From: Lewinellaceae bacterium
GTDB lineage: Bacteria; Bacteroidota; Bacteroidia; Chitinophagales; Saprospiraceae
Length of the DNA: 64,000 bases
Assembly (NCBI GenBank): GCA_020636355.1
Contig: JACJYB010000019.1
Location: 1 to 64,000, forward strand
Direction of reading: 5' to 3'
Shown here: piece by piece, positions 53,001 to 59,882 of the stretch
How positions within the stretch are numbered: the first letter of the stretch is position 1
How the letters are laid out: each line of letters begins with the position of its first letter
Made by a program: the position numbers and the translations under genes
The notes under the pieces: model-generated
Database searches by the model: none
Seen by the model: only the letters and a program-made list of their open reading frames with translations
What the model was told of the DNA's origin: nothing

Positions 53001-53518
53001 CCTCCGGCGGCAGCTTTTACGATAACGGGAAATCCAATTTGATTTGCAGCGGCAATCGCTTCTGCAGGATCCTCCAACGAAGAAATTTTACCCTCAATGA
53101 TGGGGACTTCGACGCGTTGGGCAAGTCTTTTAGCCGCAATCTTATCCCCTACATTCTCCATAACTTCTGCGGCAGGGCCTACAAAGACGATTCCTTCTTC
53201 CTGGCAACGCTTGACAAACTGGACATTTTCACTGAGGAATCCATAACCTGGATGGATCGCATCGGCCCGGCAATATTTGGCGACACGGATAATTTCTTCA
53301 ATATCCAGGTAAGGTCTTAACGGGTCGTCATCCTTACCTACCTGATAAGCTTTGTCCGCTTTATATCGGTGTAAGCTGTAACGGTCTTCAAACGTGTAGA
53401 TCGAAACCGTTTCGATATTCAGCTCTGAAGCAGCCCGAAGGATGCGTATAGCGATCTCTCCACGATTAGCGACCAATAGCCTCTTAAACTTTTTCTTCTC
53501 GGGTCCCATTTGTTTCAC
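50048..53518 (-). CDS. pyc: Pyruvate carboxylase
   Basis: This 1156-residue enzyme has the whole set of domains on one chain. These are biotin carboxylase (residues 10-460, KRLLVANRGEIAIRILRAASELN, ATP-grasp KAAAGGGGRGMRVV, EVNPRIQVEHTITEEITGID), the carboxyltransferase HMGL-like domain (about 540-810, DTTYRDAHQSLLATRMRT, the metal-binding HLHTHDTS), the allosteric linker, and a biotinyl domain ending with the attachment site EAMKMES (Lys at about 1121). It carboxylates pyruvate to oxaloacetate with bicarbonate and ATP, an anaplerotic step. Gene order gives no operon partners. The chain length is that of alpha4 single-chain pyruvate carboxylases. Confidence 0.97.
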   Translation of the reverse strand: MKQMGPEKKKFKRLLVANRGEIAIRILRAASELNIETVSIYTFEDRYSLHRYKADKAYQVGKDDDPLRPYLDIEEIIRVAKYCRADAIHPGYGFLSENVQFVKRCQEEGIVFVGPAAEVMENVGDKIAAKRLAQRVEVPIIEGKISSLEDPAEAIAAANQIGFPVIVKAAAGGGGRGMRVVRSAEDLTAALETAKREAKTAFGDDTVFIEKFIENPKHIEVQLLGDHHGNLVHLFERDCSVQRRYQKVVEIAPSLTIIPATLQKIYDYAIRIGQGVNYNNAGTVEFLVDQDQSVYFIEVNPRIQVEHTITEEITGIDLVRSQILIAQGFALNDPQIGIYNQASIHKEGYAIQCRVTTEDPSNEFKPDYGSIIAYRSPGGFGIRLDAGSAYPGAIISPFFDSLLVKVTASGRTLSDAADRLHRALREFRVRGLKTNIGFLLNLLKDETFRQGAATVNYIKDHPELLEPPKWRDRGTKMLKYLAEVIVNGNPDIKGADPAKTFLKPQIPETSRKQFPEGTRDLLKKLGREGFLGWIKAQKTIQYTDTTYRDAHQSLLATRMRTLDLLEAAENYAKMHGGDLFSVEMWGGATFDVAMRFLREDPWQRLQKLRQAMPNVLLQMLLRGSNGVGYSAYPNNLIERFVVKAWENGIDVFRIFDSLNWLDAMLPSLRTVREETDALAEVCMCYTGDILDPKRTKFTLQYYLDLARRIEDSGAHLLGIKDMAGLLKPLAAEQLISSLRERIDIPIHLHTHDTSSIQAATYLKAIDAGVDIVDVAISSMSGLTSQPNFNSMVAMLNGHPREKSMDLDSLNLFADYWEGVRTYYYPFETELRAGTAEVYENEIPGGQYSNLRPQARAQGLEEKFHIIKKNYRIVNDLFGDIVKVTPSSKVVGDMALFMTANNLTAEDILTKGESLAFPQSAKELMRGDLGQIDGGFPKKIQKIILQGEKPYTEHPNAHLTPIDFESSMEAMRDKLGEEVTELDLLSWLLYDKVFEQYYEHINRFGDVSKIPTLPFFYGLKANEELMVELGEGKQVIIKFLNVTEANEQGNRLVFFRLNGQARAIEVHDKSLHKEIKRNRKATNANQIGAPLQGSIAKILVKPGDEVELNTPLFTIEAMKMESTIAAPKPGKVKEVFLDEKTLVEQNDLVVEMDYTSS

Positions 53519-53556
53519 GGATTCTGCGATTTACGATTCTTTGGTCTTGGCTAGGG

Positions 53557-53564
53557 CAAAAATA
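53557..53564 (-). promoter_or_regulatory. Probable -7 promoter box for pyc
   Basis: The minus strand reads TATTTTTG, an exact TAnnTTTG match, 38 bases upstream of the pyc start. No TTG is visible 17-23 bases further upstream. Confidence 0.4.
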
Positions 53565-53621
53565 ATAGTTTGAAAAGGAAGGTTGTTGTCTTCCGGTCTT
53601 TCTCTGAGTTTGTCACCGGGC

Positions 53622-54704
53622 TTAACTGGTGCTATCCTGCATAAAGTTAAGAATCAATGGGTGTAAAACATCGTATTCAAGTAAAAACCCATCATGACCA
53701 TAGTCACTATGGATCAACTCGAAGTGTGCATTTGGGATGGACCTGGCTAGCGCGTCCAATTCCGCTGCCGGAAACAGGATATCGGTGTCGATACCGATGA
53801 TCAATGATTTCGCCTGGATGGAAGCCAATGCGGATGAAATGCTTTCGCGACCTCGCGCCAGATGATGGCTATCCATTGTCCGGCTAAGCGACAAATAGGC
53901 TAAGGGTGTAAATCGGTTGCTTAATTTCAAACCCTGATAGCGTTGATAGGTTGCCGCCCGGTGATCTTGCAATACCGGCACAATGTCGCTTTGAGAAATT
54001 TGGTAGGTGTGAAAGTTGCGGTAGGAAATCATACCGATTGAACGAGCAGCGATCAGGCCCTTCTCCCCTGCATTGGGGCTTTCGTGCAGATACGTCGGGT
54101 CAGCCATCAGGGCCAGCCGTTGTGCTTCATTAAATGCTATCCCCCAGGGAGAATGGTGCGCATTGGTAGCAATCGCACAGAGATGACCGATTGCCTCCGG
54201 CTCCTGGACAGCCCACTCCAGTGCTTGTTGCCCTCCCATGGATCCTCCCAGGATCAGTTCAATGTGGTTGATACCCAAATCGTCCCTTAACTTTCGAAAA
54301 GCACGGACGACATCACCGATGGTGATCAAAGGAAAGGTACTGCCATAGCGGGTCCCGGTTTCCGGATTGACATGATCCGGGCCGGTAGAGCCATAACAGG
54401 ATCCAATGATATTTGCGCAGACGATAAAATAGCGCTCCGGGTCAAAAAGCCGACCGCCGCCCCAGAACCCATTCCACCAATCCTGGGGATCCGAGTTGGC
54501 CGTCAAGGCATGACAAACCCAGATAACATTATCTCCATGGTCATTCAGGGTGCCATAGGTACAATAGGCAATTCTCAACTCCGGCAAATAACCCCCACCT
54601 TCTAACTCGAACCGCTCGTCCAGATCGAAATATTGAATAGGAACGGTAACGTTTGCCTTCCAGGCATTTCTTCCCTGAGTTGTCGATACTCCGTTTGCTG
54701 ACAT
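53622..54704 (-). CDS. metX: Homoserine O-acetyltransferase
   Basis: From ATG 54704 the enzyme has 360 residues of the alpha/beta-hydrolase MetX family. VIWVCHALTANSDPQDWWNG is the first hallmark, the nucleophile elbow ILGGSMGGQQALEW holds the catalytic Ser, and the Asp and His appear in IGIDTDILFPA and HSDYGHDGFL. It acetylates homoserine for methionine synthesis. The longer frame to 54755 includes a GC-rich hairpin and gives no conserved sequence, so the inner ATG is preferred. The preceding metY gene is on the same strand, so the product feeds the next step of direct sulfhydrylation. Confidence 0.95.
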   Translation of the reverse strand: MSANGVSTTQGRNAWKANVTVPIQYFDLDERFELEGGGYLPELRIAYCTYGTLNDHGDNVIWVCHALTANSDPQDWWNGFWGGGRLFDPERYFIVCANIIGSCYGSTGPDHVNPETGTRYGSTFPLITIGDVVRAFRKLRDDLGINHIELILGGSMGGQQALEWAVQEPEAIGHLCAIATNAHHSPWGIAFNEAQRLALMADPTYLHESPNAGEKGLIAARSIGMISYRNFHTYQISQSDIVPVLQDHRAATYQRYQGLKLSNRFTPLAYLSLSRTMDSHHLARGRESISSALASIQAKSLIIGIDTDILFPAAELDALARSIPNAHFELIHSDYGHDGFLLEYDVLHPLILNFMQDSTS

Positions 54705-54723
54705 GTACGATAAAATTAAACCA

Positions 54724-54747
54724 GGATCCCCGCAGCACGGGGGATCC
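54724..54747 (-). promoter_or_regulatory. Intercistronic GC-rich hairpin between metY and metX
   Basis: On the minus strand GGATCCCC and GGGGATCC form an eight-base stem, followed by TGGTTTAATTTTAT just upstream of the metX ATG at 54704. It lies between the metY stop (54772) and the metX start. It could reduce downstream expression or mark an RNA processing point. Confidence 0.5.
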
Positions 54748-54771
54748 CGGATCATGATTTTTGATAAAGGA

Positions 54772-56094
54772 TCAGGCTACCCCTGAAGCAGCATGTACTT
54801 GTGAAAATGCCTGCTCCAGGTCTGCTTTGATGTCATCAATGTGTTCAATACCGGCAGAAATACGCAATTGATTGGGTAAAACGCCGGAAGCTTTTTGTTC
54901 TTCGTCCGAAAGCTGCTGATGCGTCGTAGCCGAGGGCTGGATGATCAGCGTTTTAGCATCCCCGACATTTGCCAGGTGACTGATCAGCTTCAGGCTATCC
55001 ACAAACTTGGTCGCATTCTCTTTATTTCCCTTGATGGTGAAGGACAGGACACCGCCAAATCCATTTCGGAGGTATTTAGCGGCATTCCCATAATAAGGGC
55101 TGGACTTTAATCCCGGATAATATACTTCATCCACCAGAGGATGTGCTTCGAGCCATTCGGCTAAAGCAAGTGCGTTGTCCACTGTACGCTGAACCCTTAA
55201 CGAAAGGGTTTCGAGTCCCTGTAACAATAAGAATGCATTAAATGGGCTCAAAGCGGGCCCAAAGTCACGCAATCCTTCTACACGAGCTCTGATGATAAAT
55301 GCAATATTGCCAAAGGGGCCGTCGGTACCGAATACATCCCAGAACTTAAGACCGTGATAGCCTTCGGATGGTTCTGTAAATTGCGGATACTTTCCATTTC
55401 CCCAGTTGTAGTTACCGCCATCGACAATGACGCCTCCGATGCTGGTCCCGTGTCCGCCGATCCATTTGGTCGCTGAGGCCGTCACAATATTGGCCCCCCA
55501 CTCCAATGGCCGGAACAGATATCCTGCTGCCCCGAATGTATTATCTACTACGAGAGGAATTTCATGTTGTTTGGCTACCCCACTGATGCCTTCAAAGTCA
55601 GGTATGTTAAAACTGGGGTTCCCGATGGACTCCAGATAAATGGCTTTGGTATTCTTATCAATCAGGCGCTCGTAGTCGGAAGGCTTTTCTCCGGCAGTAA
55701 ATCGCACTTCAATACCCAGGCGTTTAAAAGCGACCTTGAACTGGTTGTAGGTCCCTCCATACAGGTTCGCGGAGCTCACAAAGTTATCGCCAGCCTGGAG
55801 GATATTGTTTAATGCAATGAACTGGGCAGCCTGTCCCGACGCTGTCGCCAGAGCCGCCACGCCGCCTTCCAGGGCAGCTATGCGCTTCTCGAAAACATCC
55901 GTCGTGGGGTTCATGATGCGGGTATAAATATTGCCAAATTGCTTCAGGGCAAACAGGTTGGCGCCATGTTCGGAATTTTCAAACGTATAAGAGGATGTCT
56001 GATAAATGGGTACTGCCCGTGAGCGGGTTGTTTGCTCGGCTTCCTCATAACCGGCATGGAGCTGCAGGGTCTCAAAGTGAAGTGAATTTGACAT
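54772..56094 (-). CDS. metY: O-acetylhomoserine aminocarboxypropyltransferase (sulfhydrylase)
   Basis: This 440-residue enzyme is a gamma-family PLP enzyme of the Cys/Met metabolism group. Conserved segments are HFETLQLHAGYEEAEQTTRSRAVPIYQTSSYTFE, NPTTDVFEKRIAALEGG, SANLYGGTYNQFK, VVDNTFGAAGYLFRPLEWGANIVTASATKWIGGHGT (Lys in SATKWIGGH binds PLP) and the terminal LRISAGIEHIDDIKADLEQAF. It converts O-acetylhomoserine and sulfide to homocysteine. The length and the insert near residue 235 are those of MetY rather than MetB. It is the first gene after a leader with a Cys-rich ORF. Confidence 0.95.
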   Translation of the reverse strand: MSNSLHFETLQLHAGYEEAEQTTRSRAVPIYQTSSYTFENSEHGANLFALKQFGNIYTRIMNPTTDVFEKRIAALEGGVAALATASGQAAQFIALNNILQAGDNFVSSANLYGGTYNQFKVAFKRLGIEVRFTAGEKPSDYERLIDKNTKAIYLESIGNPSFNIPDFEGISGVAKQHEIPLVVDNTFGAAGYLFRPLEWGANIVTASATKWIGGHGTSIGGVIVDGGNYNWGNGKYPQFTEPSEGYHGLKFWDVFGTDGPFGNIAFIIRARVEGLRDFGPALSPFNAFLLLQGLETLSLRVQRTVDNALALAEWLEAHPLVDEVYYPGLKSSPYYGNAAKYLRNGFGGVLSFTIKGNKENATKFVDSLKLISHLANVGDAKTLIIQPSATTHQQLSDEEQKASGVLPNQLRISAGIEHIDDIKADLEQAFSQVHAASGVA

Positions 56095-56150
56095 AATGTT
56101 ATTGATTTAGAAATGTTTATAAAAGGTTAATTGAATGACTTAACACGATC

Positions 56151-56221
56151 ATGCCCTACGGGTCAGTTGGTACCGGAGACACTTAGGACTCTTTGGACGG
56201 CGGACTGACCGGCAATGGCAT
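56151..56221 (-). ncRNA. Candidate structured leader RNA upstream of metY
   Basis: On the minus strand GGTCAGT (56204-56210) pairs with ACTGACC (56161-56167), and outside it ATGCC (56217-56221) pairs with GGCAT (56151-56155). The element begins where the Cys-rich ORF ends. No T tract follows. The consensus of the SAM-I riboswitch is not present. Confidence 0.4.
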
Positions 56222-56247
56222 TACATACAACAGCAATCCAAGGTCAT
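56221..56247 (-). CDS. Cys-rich leader peptide upstream of metY-metX
   Basis: An ATG-started eight-codon ORF encodes MTLDCCCM. Its TAA overlaps the ATG of a second mini-ORF (56183-56221, MPLPVSPPSKES) as TAATG. Three adjacent Cys codons and a Met codon just before a stop, in a leader of homocysteine synthesis genes, fit ribosome stalling by Cys or Met supply. Poly-Cys leader peptides controlling sulfur genes are known in mycobacteria. The start lies about 20 bases from the predicted transcription start. Confidence 0.6.
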   Translation of the reverse strand: MTLDCCCM

Positions 56248-56273
56248 CACTGGATGTACCGGATACTGTGCTA

Positions 56274-56281
56274 CAAACTTA
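56274..56281 (-). promoter_or_regulatory. Probable -7 promoter box of the metY operon
   Basis: The minus strand reads TAAGTTTG, an exact TAnnTTTG match, about 180 bases upstream of metY and 27 bases upstream of the Cys-rich ORF. No TTG is found at the expected spacing. The rest of the 56095-56550 gap is AT-rich and carries no other feature. Confidence 0.5.
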
Positions 56282-56550
56282 TTTTCGGGAAAATGTGATT
56301 TGCTCTGAAACATGAATGATTGCTTTATATGCCCAAAAATTTTGGCGGGATGTAGCACCTTGGTATTTCCAGGTTGCTAGGGTTTCACAGAGCCCGATCT
56401 CTCCACCCTTCGTTATAAACTCAATCTTAAAAGAAAGATCAATACTACAATATTACAACGCCTTTCATGATCATGCAACAATCAAAGTCAAATATTTCAA
56501 TATTGATAAAATTTTGCCCGCTTTCATACAAATGATTCACAAAATCAGCT

Positions 56551-58122
56551 CTAATAATAGCGAAAAGGGCCCACCTTGAGCGCATGCTTCAATTCCGGAG
56601 CGGCATCATTCCAGGATTTTAATACCATTCCATCCAGCCGCGCGGAACTGATGATGTCGATTTGTTTTATCAAGATCAACGCATCATCATGTGGGCTGGT
56701 CTCAAGCACCGGCATGACCATGGTGCCCGCCAAGGAAAATGATTTGAGCTTTCCGGATTGAGTCCTAATCTCATCCAAATCACACGATCTGTTCTCCGTA
56801 AATACCACCTGTATCCAGTTGCGCTCCGACCAGTAGGGCCAATCCTGTTTCAGATTTAATCGCGCGTACTTTTCATCCGGCAAAACGTCGACACCAATTC
56901 GCCAGGAAGGAAACGCTTCGTGGATATGGCGAATCATCCGGTTCACCTGTTGGGTCCGGTAAGTGTCCCAGTTTGCCCACATCAGGGTATCGGAGGGCGT
57001 TATGGCGGTAGGATCAACTCCAAATTCTTTTTTGAAATTCCCGGTGCAGCGGTCGCAATAACAATAATCCTGTTGCCATCCATCACTTTCCGGATAATGC
57101 AGATCTTCCAGTAAAATGGCAGTAACACCGTATTCACTTTCCAACCGTCGGTAAACAGCAATCCAAAACTCGTCTACCAGTTGCTCGGAGGGGCAAAAAA
57201 AACGGCCTAAGTCAACCCCAACCTGGCCCACTCTGGAGGTGGCTAGCCAGGTCATTTTCTCCGACACCAGCGGACTCCCGTTTCCTCCGATGGAATACAC
57301 TTCAAGCCTGGGAACAAAGCTGATGGGGTATTGGAGAGACAATTTCATCAGGAAACGCAATGGATCCCAACCAGCAAACACCGGATTTTGGCGCAATCCC
57401 GGATGCGCATCGGGATAAATGGCGTACCCATCGTAAATCACCTTTGGAAAGATCACCTGTATACCTATGCCGACCATTTCAATCACCGCTTGCCGCAAGG
57501 CGACTGAATCCATATCCCCTAAGTCCAAATAGGCCCCATGAATGCCGAAGTAAGGTAAACCTCCGGAAAACTGGTAGTCACGCGCAAGGGAATAAGCGGA
57601 ATCCAGGGCAGCCGTCTGACCATTTTGTTGGAAGACCCGGGTCATCCTTTCTGCCTCGTCATGGTAACTGATGGTGGGTGTTCCGTAGGGCTCATTCAAC
57701 AAAAAGTTTACTTGTTTTAACCGTGACTTGGGGCTTGCATCCACATAAACCGAATCCCGGTCAAAAGAAATAGGTACTCCCGGAAAAATGTTCCGTATGA
57801 TCCAGTCCGATCCTTTTCCCCATCCGCATATCAACCAACCATCCGCCGGAATCGTGTCCGGACAGGATGAAAAGCGGCTGACGGTATCACCCCGGACCAG
57901 TGCCATAGTGCCCCAATGGATCCCGGTAGGCACCTGCTTAACTTCGGGCGTAAAAAGAATAAGGGTATTTTCTTTCGACACGCTCTTTAATTCGCCGGGA
58001 CCCGGATCGATTTGGACTACATGCCCCAGTCGATAGGAGGCGTCTTCTGAGTTCGTACAACTTTGAATACCAAAGAGGGCCAACAAAAGAATTGACCACC
58101 GAAAAATGAAGTTAATCTGCAT
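56551..58122 (-). CDS. GHL10-like glycosidase-fold lipoprotein
   Basis: This 523-residue lipoprotein has a lipobox at LFGIQSC (Cys22). The middle and C-terminal part fold like GHL10/DUF187 TIM-barrel proteins. FPKVIYDGYAIYPDAHPGLRQNPVFAGWDPLRFLMKLSLQY, then VDLGRFFCPSEQLVDEFWIAVYRRLESEYGVTAILLEDLHYPESDGWQQDYCYCDRC and WRIGVDVLPDEKYARLNLKQDWPYW are recognisable strands. EDLHYPES occupies the site of the family DxxR(Y)P catalytic region. The motif CYCDRC is unusual and may bind a metal. A carbohydrate-active role is likely, but the substrate is unknown. A TATCTTTG box lies right before the start. Confidence 0.6.
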   Translation of the reverse strand: MQINFIFRWSILLLALFGIQSCTNSEDASYRLGHVVQIDPGPGELKSVSKENTLILFTPEVKQVPTGIHWGTMALVRGDTVSRFSSCPDTIPADGWLICGWGKGSDWIIRNIFPGVPISFDRDSVYVDASPKSRLKQVNFLLNEPYGTPTISYHDEAERMTRVFQQNGQTAALDSAYSLARDYQFSGGLPYFGIHGAYLDLGDMDSVALRQAVIEMVGIGIQVIFPKVIYDGYAIYPDAHPGLRQNPVFAGWDPLRFLMKLSLQYPISFVPRLEVYSIGGNGSPLVSEKMTWLATSRVGQVGVDLGRFFCPSEQLVDEFWIAVYRRLESEYGVTAILLEDLHYPESDGWQQDYCYCDRCTGNFKKEFGVDPTAITPSDTLMWANWDTYRTQQVNRMIRHIHEAFPSWRIGVDVLPDEKYARLNLKQDWPYWSERNWIQVVFTENRSCDLDEIRTQSGKLKSFSLAGTMVMPVLETSPHDDALILIKQIDIISSARLDGMVLKSWNDAAPELKHALKVGPFRYY

Positions 58123-58204
58123 GCGTCAAAGATATCAATTCATCTTCGAAGACTTCCAGTCAGCTTGCAAACCCGCAATTCAATTTAATTATACACAACC
58201 GCTT

Positions 58205-58759
58205 TTACCGGAACAAACAGGAATACCATGTAGAAAGTAAAAGCCACAAGGAAAGAGGCTGCATTTCTGCTGCAGAAATTTGCAATACACAATTTTTCTC
58301 GGATAATACCTCCTCTGCAATGACTTGGTCCATTTCCAGGACAGCTAAATAATTCTTTTGATCTTCTCCGAATAATTCCATTAAACATAAATTTTCAACA
58401 ACAAGCGCACTGGCTTTATTTATTTTATAATTAATCCGGTATTTTATGCTGTGTCCGTGGTCCAGCGGAATTTCGTCCATGTTTTCCGGAGTCAAATCCA
58501 TTTCATTTTGACTAACATAAAAATGACTCAGCACATATTGTTTTAAATATTTAGCAGTTTCGCTATCCGAAACAAGGTCACCCTCCTGAATCTGGAAATA
58601 CAATCGGGCTGCTTCATTTACCGTCCAGGGCAATTCCACTTCAACGGTAAGTTCATCTGCGTTTCTGAAAATTAATGTATGTGTTTCCATCGGGTTATGA
58701 CCTGCCACCAACCCTAAATAACCTACCATTAAAATTAACACCAATAACCAGCCATTCAT
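58205..58759 (-). CDS. Hypothetical exported or membrane protein
   Basis: From ATG 58759 this protein has 184 residues with an N-terminal membrane/signal helix (WLLVLILMVGYLGLVAG) and a second hydrophobic stretch at the C-terminus (LSLWLLLSTWYSCLFR). The middle domain (HTLIFRNADELTVEVELPWTVNEAARLYFQIQEGDLVSDSETAKYLKQYVLSHFYVSQN) is strand-rich with acidic residues. I do not recognise a family. It directly follows the YHYH gene and so probably belongs to the same exported module. Confidence 0.65.
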   Translation of the reverse strand: MNGWLLVLILMVGYLGLVAGHNPMETHTLIFRNADELTVEVELPWTVNEAARLYFQIQEGDLVSDSETAKYLKQYVLSHFYVSQNEMDLTPENMDEIPLDHGHSIKYRINYKINKASALVVENLCLMELFGEDQKNYLAVLEMDQVIAEEVLSEKNCVLQISAAEMQPLSLWLLLSTWYSCLFR

Positions 58760-58760
58760 A

Positions 58761-59735
58761 TTAGCGGAGTTTAAAGTCATTAGAGGGAGTTCCGGTCAAA
58801 CATCGGCTGATGAATGGATAAATATCGGTTATGACATAATAATACGTGCCTTCCGGATATTCCGGTGTCACTCCGGTACGTCCGTTGCATTCGTCGAGAT
58901 CACCCAATCCGCTCACGTATTCATAGTCTGCAGTATAAATACCCGAATAATTTCCACAGGGAGCGGTAATTCCATCACCGGGACGTTCACCGGATTTCAA
59001 CCGGTAACTGGACGAAAGATTAATCAGTGCACTTCGTGCATTATCTGCATCAGAATACCCGTATTTATAATAAACAGGAAATCCATCCGCTGCATAACCA
59101 ACCAGCGTCATTTTTGCCGCAGAAGCATTTAATTGCTCCAAATAAAGCATTGGGCTGCCATGGTAGTGATACTTCCCGGTAGGCTGTACATGGGCATTAT
59201 TGCAGTCAAGTCCCAAATTTACGGACATAGCGTCCAGGTTCCAGGCCCAGTTCACATTGTTGAAGTTGATCGGGCGAGTATGTGGCCAAGGCTCTGCCGC
59301 TTCCGGATCCATTTCCACTCCGTTTAACATCATTCCAAAGGAATACCTGGGGCCGGAAGACGGGTCAAACAACCAGGTTAATGTCCCCTTCTTACTGGGC
59401 TGCGTGGTGATGTGGTAAGTGGCTTGCTGAGGACGGATCGCATTGGGATTTAGCGCCCCGGCCTTGTTGCCAAATAATCCAACCAGGTGATCCGGAATGC
59501 CATTGGAGGTAATGGTGCGGGTAGTTCCCGAAACGGAAATGGTTACCTCACTATCCCACCCTAACGTCTCCGTACATTGCCCCCTGGACAAATCATAATC
59601 CTCCACATCCGTACAGGAACTTGTGTTATTTATACCCGTTACATTCCCGAGTACCATGTCACTTAATTGTTGTTTATTACAAGCCTGTGGGAGGATTGCA
59701 AATAGGATAAAGCCCAAATAAATCAAAAATTTCAT
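58761..59735 (-). CDS. YHYH domain lipoprotein
   Basis: From ATG 59735 the protein has 324 residues with a lipoprotein signal (lipobox near LPQAC). The YHYH domain has the motif TGKYHYHGSPMLYLEQLNAS, followed by LVGYAADGFPVYYKYGYSDADN and a C-terminal YYYVITDIYPFISRCLTGTPSNDF. The YHYH His residues probably bind metal. YHYH proteins are found near peroxidases and sigma factors in several Bacteroidota, but their function is unknown. It is downstream of the haem peroxidase. Confidence 0.85.
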   Translation of the reverse strand: MKFLIYLGFILFAILPQACNKQQLSDMVLGNVTGINNTSSCTDVEDYDLSRGQCTETLGWDSEVTISVSGTTRTITSNGIPDHLVGLFGNKAGALNPNAIRPQQATYHITTQPSKKGTLTWLFDPSSGPRYSFGMMLNGVEMDPEAAEPWPHTRPINFNNVNWAWNLDAMSVNLGLDCNNAHVQPTGKYHYHGSPMLYLEQLNASAAKMTLVGYAADGFPVYYKYGYSDADNARSALINLSSSYRLKSGERPGDGITAPCGNYSGIYTADYEYVSGLGDLDECNGRTGVTPEYPEGTYYYVITDIYPFISRCLTGTPSNDFKLR

Positions 59736-59744
59736 AGCCTGCAT

Positions 59745-59882
59745 TTTATTTTTTAAAAAATTGAAATTGACCTTTAATAATCCAGGTCTTTTTTAATGCC
59801 TTCTATTCAATTAGTCGACTTATAGCGCTTTATCCCTCGGCAGAACTCCTTTTAAAAGTCGAAGGATTTTAAAAAATAATTA
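59745..59882. other. Gap between the peroxidase and YHYH genes
   Basis: The 138-base AT-rich gap includes GACCT/AGGTC (59769-59786) followed by a T run on the plus strand. It is a weak terminator-like structure without a plus-strand gene to serve. Confidence 0.3.

Noticed and set aside
56151..56270. SAM riboswitch upstream of metY
   Set aside because: The conserved SAM-I and SAM-II core sequences are absent. Only a generic stem and the Cys-rich ORF are supported.
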